This document shows, piece by piece, positions 60,619 through 64,000 of a DNA stretch of 64,000 nt. The notes beneath the pieces were generated by a model. That model had not been told where the DNA came from, searched no databases, and saw only the letters and a program-made list of their open reading frames with translations. Source of the DNA: an uncultured Collinsella sp. (GTDB lineage: Bacteria; Actinomycetota; Coriobacteriia; Coriobacteriales; Coriobacteriaceae); NCBI GenBank assembly GCA_958403395.1, contig CATXXF010000002.1:1-64000 (forward strand). The letters are read 5' to 3'. Position 1 is the first letter of the stretch. The number at the start of each line of letters is the position of its first letter. The position numbers and the translations under genes are program-made.

Positions 60619-61782
60619 ATGGCCGATATTGAGGAACAGCCGTTGCCGTCCACGTTTGAGGAGTTCAACGAGCAGCGCAAGGCGGCGTTTATTCGCGTCA
60701 AGGATTATAAGCAGGCGGGCAATCGCCTGATCGGTTTTCTGTGCAGCTACACGCCGCTCGAGATTATCGATGCCGCTGGGGCTGCGAGCGTGGCGCTGTG
60801 CGGCACGTCCGACGAGGTGATTCCCGAGGCCGAGAAGGTGCTGCCGGCAAACCTCTGCCCGCTCATCAAGTCGACGTACGGCTTTGCCTACTCGCAAAAG
60901 TGCCCGTTTACGTACTTTAGCGACATGATCATCGGTGAGACCACCTGCGACGGCAAGAAGAAGATGTACGAGCTACTCAACGAGCTCAAGCGAACGCACA
61001 TTCTGCATCTTCCGCAGGGCCGCGACCGCGCCTACGAGCGCGAGGGCTGGTACGAGGAGTGCCGCCTGCTCAAGGAGGAGCTCGAGGGCTTCTACGGCAT
61101 CACGATTACCGACGATGACCTGCGCGCTGCCGTCCGTCGTCGCAACCGCTTGCGTGCAGCCCAGCTCGACATGTTTGCGCTGCAGGCCAACCAGCCGGCG
61201 GCCATGAGCGGCGTCGACCTGATGAGCACTATGTTTGCCGGCACGTTCAGCTTTGATATCGAGGCCTATACGCAGCAGCTGGAGCAAAAGGTCGCCAAGC
61301 TGCGCGAGGCCTACGACGCGGGCGAGCGCCCGATTGCGTCGGATGCCAAGCGCATTCTGATCACCGGTTGCCCGGTGGGCGGTGTGATCAACAAGATCGG
61401 CCGCACCATCGAGTCCAACGGCGGCGTGGTCGCGTGCATGGACGACTGCTCGGGCGAGCGCACGGCGGCCATGATGATCGACCCGGAGGCTCCCGACACC
61501 CTGCGTGCCATCGCCGACCGCTACCTGGATATCAACTGCTCGGTCATGACGCCCAACTACGGTCGTATGGAAAACACGCTGGCCATGTGCGAGAAGTATC
61601 ACGTCGATGGCGTAGTGGAGAGCGTGCTCCAGGCGTGCCACACCTTTAACGTGGAGAGTGCCCGCATGCAGGAGGCCGTCGAGGGTGCGGGTATTCCGTA
61701 CATGAAGATCGAGACCGACTACAGCAACGGCGACATGGGCCAGATCGAGACCCGTATCGCCGCCTTCATCGAAACCCTCTAG
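60619..61782 (+). CDS. Double-cubane-type 2-hydroxyacyl-CoA dehydratase-family protein (YjiM/DCCP-like)
   Basis: 387 residues from ATG 60619 (GAGAGGGGAAC upstream). Close to E. coli YjiM and to the double-cubane cluster proteins, which reduce small molecules at an [8Fe-9S] centre. All ligand-type cysteines are present: [75 protein letters not shown] and [10 protein letters not shown]. It lies directly after the importer and before its activase. No CoA-ester pathway genes are nearby, so the substrate is open. Confidence 0.88.
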   Translation: MADIEEQPLPSTFEEFNEQRKAAFIRVKDYKQAGNRLIGFLCSYTPLEIIDAAGAASVALCGTSDEVIPEAEKVLPANLCPLIKSTYGFAYSQKCPFTYFSDMIIGETTCDGKKKMYELLNELKRTHILHLPQGRDRAYEREGWYEECRLLKEELEGFYGITITDDDLRAAVRRRNRLRAAQLDMFALQANQPAAMSGVDLMSTMFAGTFSFDIEAYTQQLEQKVAKLREAYDAGERPIASDAKRILITGCPVGGVINKIGRTIESNGGVVACMDDCSGERTAAMMIDPEAPDTLRAIADRYLDINCSVMTPNYGRMENTLAMCEKYHVDGVVESVLQACHTFNVESARMQEAVEGAGIPYMKIETDYSNGDMGQIETRIAAFIETL

Positions 61783-61786
61783 CTTC

Positions 61787-61875
61787 CTCAGGTGCCGGAT
61801 CTTGCTCCTCAAACCGTCGCTTGCGTACCCAAAGTACGCTGCGCTCCTCTTTCGGGGCAATCTCCGGCACCTGAG
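61787..61875. repeat. Large hairpin between the dehydratase and activase genes
   Basis: CTCAGGTGCCGGA (61787-61799) pairs perfectly with TCCGGCACCTGAG (61863-61875); inside are TTGCTCC/GGGGCAA and a GCGTAC-CCAAA-GTACGC hairpin. It starts 5 nt after the dehydratase stop. It could end the upstream transcript or protect it; no T tract. Confidence 0.8.
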
Positions 61876-61937
61876 AAACCTAGAGCTAAGGCGCCTGAAC
61901 GCGCCGCTACCTTTGATGTTTAGATTGGGAGAGAGCC

Positions 61938-62702
61938 ATGATAGGGATCGGGATCGATATCGGGTCTACGGCGGCCAAGGCTGCTGTGGTCGACGGGGAG
62001 GGTTCGGTGGCGTGGACGTGCGTGCAGCCAACTGGGTTCTCCTCGGTCGATGCTTCCGAGCGGCTGCGCGAGGCACTGGCAGCGGCTGGCTACGACGTGG
62101 CTGCCGACGACGCGCGCGTGATCGCGACCGGCTACGGTCGTGTCGCCGTGCCCTATGCGCACAAGGTCGTGACCGAGATCACCTGCCACGGTACCGGTGC
62201 CGTGCGCCTGTTTGGCGATCACGGCACGGTGATCGACGTGGGCGGACAGGATACCAAGGTCATCCAACTCGAGGGCGGTCGCGTGGCCAAATTTGCCATG
62301 AACGACAAGTGTGCTGCCGGCACAGGCCGCTTTTTGGAGATCATGGCCGACCGCCTGGGCATTTCCCAGCAGCAGATGGCCGACCTGGCACGTTCCGGCG
62401 AGCCCACCAAGATCAGCAGCATGTGCACGGTGTTTGCCGAAAGCGAGGTCATCAGCCTGATCGGTCGCGGTGAGCCGCGCGAGAACATTGCGCGTGGCGT
62501 GATTGACAGCGTGGTCTCGCGCGTGGCGACCATGGCCGGGCAGGCCGCGGGCGCCCCGTACTACCTGACCGGTGGCCTGTGCGAGAACGCCTTCGTGGTG
62601 GAGCGGTTGGGCGAGCTGCTGGGGTCGCCGGTGACCACCTCGCCCCAGGCTCGCTTTGCCGGTGCCATCGGCGCGGCGATTCTCGCCGCCGCCTTGGCCT
62701 AG
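61938..62702 (+). CDS. ASKHA activase/reductase (HgdC/YjiL/DCCP-R type)
   Basis: 254 residues. ATP-hydrolysing [4Fe-4S] protein that injects low-potential electrons into a dehydratase-family partner. The ATP motifs are GIDIGSTAAKAAVVD at residue 4 and VIDVGGQDTKVIQL near residue 98; the two cluster cysteines shared across the dimer are in NDKCAAGTGRFLE near residue 122 and SSMCTVFAESEV near residue 161. GGGAGAG precedes the ATG. The glycosyltransferase follows 14 nt later. Confidence 0.93.
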   Translation: MIGIGIDIGSTAAKAAVVDGEGSVAWTCVQPTGFSSVDASERLREALAAAGYDVAADDARVIATGYGRVAVPYAHKVVTEITCHGTGAVRLFGDHGTVIDVGGQDTKVIQLEGGRVAKFAMNDKCAAGTGRFLEIMADRLGISQQQMADLARSGEPTKISSMCTVFAESEVISLIGRGEPRENIARGVIDSVVSRVATMAGQAAGAPYYLTGGLCENAFVVERLGELLGSPVTTSPQARFAGAIGAAILAAALA

Positions 62703-62716
62703 GGGTGTACCGCGAC

Positions 62717-63934
62717 ATGCGCATCCTCAATATCTCGGCACAAAAACCAGATAGCACCGGCAGCGGCACCTACCTTGCCGCGCTCGTGCGCGAACAGATC
62801 GAGACGGGGCATTGCGCCGCCGTGCTTTGCGGCGCGGCACCGGGTGATACCCAAGGCGAGCTGGATCGGCGTGCTGCCGTGTTTGCCGTACCGTTCGAGT
62901 CGCCCGAGCTGCCGTTTCCCATCTGCGGTATGTCCGATGTCATGCCCTATTCCTCTACACGCTATCGTGACCTGACGCCTTCGATGCTCAGGGCATTTGA
63001 GCGGGCATTTGCTGCTGCTATCGATCGGGCGGTGGCTGAGTTTCGGCCCGATCTGGTGCTCTGTCACCACCTGTATCTGGTGACCGCATTGGCGCGCGAG
63101 TGCGTCCGGGGCGTGCCGGTTGTTGCCGTGTGCCATTCGACCGACCTGCGCCAGCTGCGTTCGCATGCGCTCGAGCGCGATCGCATCGTAAGTGCGGTTC
63201 GTCGGCTCGATGCCGTCTTTGCGCTCCATGCTGAGCAGGCTGAGCAGATTGGCCTGGTGTGCGGCGTCGATGTCGATCGCATCCACGTGATTGGGACGGG
63301 CTACGACCATCGCGTCTTCTGCCGCGACGCGAGCGTGGCGAGGCAGCCGGGATCGCTTGCGTACGTGGGCAAGATTTGCTTTAAAAAGGGCGTCGAGTCG
63401 CTGGTTCGAGCCGTGTCATTGCCGATTGACGATGACGTCCGCCCATCTGGCTTGGTACTTGTGGGCGGCCGCGGGGACGATGCCGAGTACGCGCGTATCG
63501 AGCGCTTGACCGCGGCTTCGGATGTGCCGGTGACGCTGGCGGGGCGCTTGGATAGCGATGAGCTCGTGCGTGCCTACCGCAGTTCCGACGTCTTTGTGCT
63601 GCCTTCGTTTTACGAGGGTCTGCCGCTCGTGACGATCGAGGCCCTCGCGTGCGGTTGCAAAGTTGTGGCGACCGATTTGCCCGGCGTTCGTCCCTGGATG
63701 GAGGCGATGCTTCCCGGTGCTCCCGTGACGTGGGTGGCATCGCCGCGTATGACGGATGTCGACACGCCCGTGGCGGCCGACCTTCCGTTGTTTGAGCGCG
63801 CGCTGGCAGACGCTATCGCGCAGGCGCTTGCGGCGCCGCGTTCGACGTTCGAGCCGTCGGCGGTCTCTTGGGAAGCGTGCATGGCGCGTATACTTAAAGT
63901 CGTTGATTTGTTGGAAGGGGGTTCGTATGGCTAA
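62717..63934 (+). CDS. GT4-like glycosyltransferase linked to selD
   Basis: 405 residues, GT-B fold. The N-terminal MRILNISAQKPDSTGSGTYL, then PFPICGMSDVMPYSSTRYRD and LVLCHHLYLVTAL, define a distinctive subfamily I do not know by name. The C-terminal donor site has YVGKICFKKGVESLVRAV and the E-x7-E pair in FYEGLPLVTIEALACG near residue 300. No cell-surface polysaccharide genes are near. Its last 8 nt overlap the ATG of selD, so it is translationally coupled to selenophosphate synthesis, a layout that recalls SenB-SenC of selenoneine synthesis. Confidence 0.85.
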   Translation: MRILNISAQKPDSTGSGTYLAALVREQIETGHCAAVLCGAAPGDTQGELDRRAAVFAVPFESPELPFPICGMSDVMPYSSTRYRDLTPSMLRAFERAFAAAIDRAVAEFRPDLVLCHHLYLVTALARECVRGVPVVAVCHSTDLRQLRSHALERDRIVSAVRRLDAVFALHAEQAEQIGLVCGVDVDRIHVIGTGYDHRVFCRDASVARQPGSLAYVGKICFKKGVESLVRAVSLPIDDDVRPSGLVLVGGRGDDAEYARIERLTAASDVPVTLAGRLDSDELVRAYRSSDVFVLPSFYEGLPLVTIEALACGCKVVATDLPGVRPWMEAMLPGAPVTWVASPRMTDVDTPVAADLPLFERALADAIAQALAAPRSTFEPSAVSWEACMARILKVVDLLEGGSYG

Positions 63935-64000
63935 GGACACCATGAAGCTCACGTCTATGACGGCCGCGAGCGGTTGAGCCGCTAAGTTGGCTCCCGGAGC
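63927..64000 (+). CDS. selD: SelD, selenophosphate synthase with in-frame TGA (Sec), 3' truncated by window edge
   Basis: ATG 63927 follows GGAAGGGGG and opens MAKDTMKLTSMTAASG, then TGA at 63975-63977, then codons for AAKLAPG to the window end. SelD proteins have at this point the active-site sequence G-(C/U)-A-A-K-(L/I)-x-P-G, where U is selenocysteine. So the TGA is best read as selenocysteine, not stop. GAGCC (63976-63980) and GGCTC (63990-63994) can form a small stem just after the codon, where a bacterial SECIS would lie, but the window ends too soon to judge it. SelD makes selenophosphate from selenide and ATP. Confidence 0.85.

Noticed and set aside
63927..63977. A 16-residue peptide ending at TGA after the glycosyltransferase
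   Set aside because: The peptide and the codons after the TGA together match the SelD active site, so recoding as selenocysteine is the better reading.

Overview
The window is 64 kb of high-GC, gene-dense DNA from a Gram-positive anaerobe, most probably a coriobacterium close to Collinsella. That placement rests on gene content: a division cluster with ftsZ, sepF, yggT and divIVA but no ftsA, DivIVA-type polar growth/division genes, two 2-hydroxyacyl-CoA-dehydratase-type radical reductases with their activase, a selenoprotein-type selD, and a strong GC bias in third codon positions. It is an inference from families, not from a database match. I see no tRNA, rRNA operon, CRISPR array, prophage or transposase.

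Layout. 1-14 kb is the end of a cell-wall/division cluster (murG-murC-murB-ftsQ-ftsZ-pgeF ... yggS-sepF-yggT-divIVA) into which a complete high-affinity phosphate system (pstSCAB-phoU) has been inserted between pgeF and yggS. 14-17 kb carries a nitroreductase and a low-affinity phosphate system (pit plus a PhoU-like DUF47 protein) on the minus strand, then a small gene behind a promoter overlapped by a LexA/DinR-type box. 17-29 kb holds a Bax-inhibitor-like membrane protein, a PARG-like macrodomain protein, an SGNH hydrolase, thiamine genes thiC-thiD behind a TPP riboswitch, yaaA, an M18 aminopeptidase and polA. 29-34 kb is the arginine pair argG/argH, preceded by a 24-codon leader ORF ending in a run of arginine codons and by mutually exclusive RNA helices. 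34-45 kb contains ndk, rpiB, a cysteine-desulfidase-like gene, rpsA, the RNase P RNA, and assorted metabolic genes including metY, a frameshifted MFS transporter and xpt. 45-53 kb has a lone GGQ release-factor-like protein, a lipid kinase, a CLC-F-like anion/proton antiporter and a molybdenum block (moeA-mog-modABC).

53.8-64 kb is the most unusual part: a 2-hydroxyacyl-CoA-dehydratase paralogue, a complete oligopeptide-type ABC importer (binding lipoprotein, two permeases, two ATPases), a second dehydratase paralogue of the double-cubane (YjiM/DCCP) type, its ASKHA activase, a GT4-like glycosyltransferase, and the start of selD, whose reading frame contains an in-frame TGA at the expected selenocysteine position. 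The last three genes are packed with a 14-nt gap and an 8-nt overlap. This suggests a selenium-linked, ATP-driven low-potential reduction system fed by an importer; its substrate is unknown.

Non-coding DNA is rich in long perfect inverted repeats at gene ends. Two 112-113-nt elements at 36.6 and 39.7 kb share a conserved core but have location-specific complementary arms and a compensatory base-pair change, which points to a structured RNA or a mobile palindromic element.
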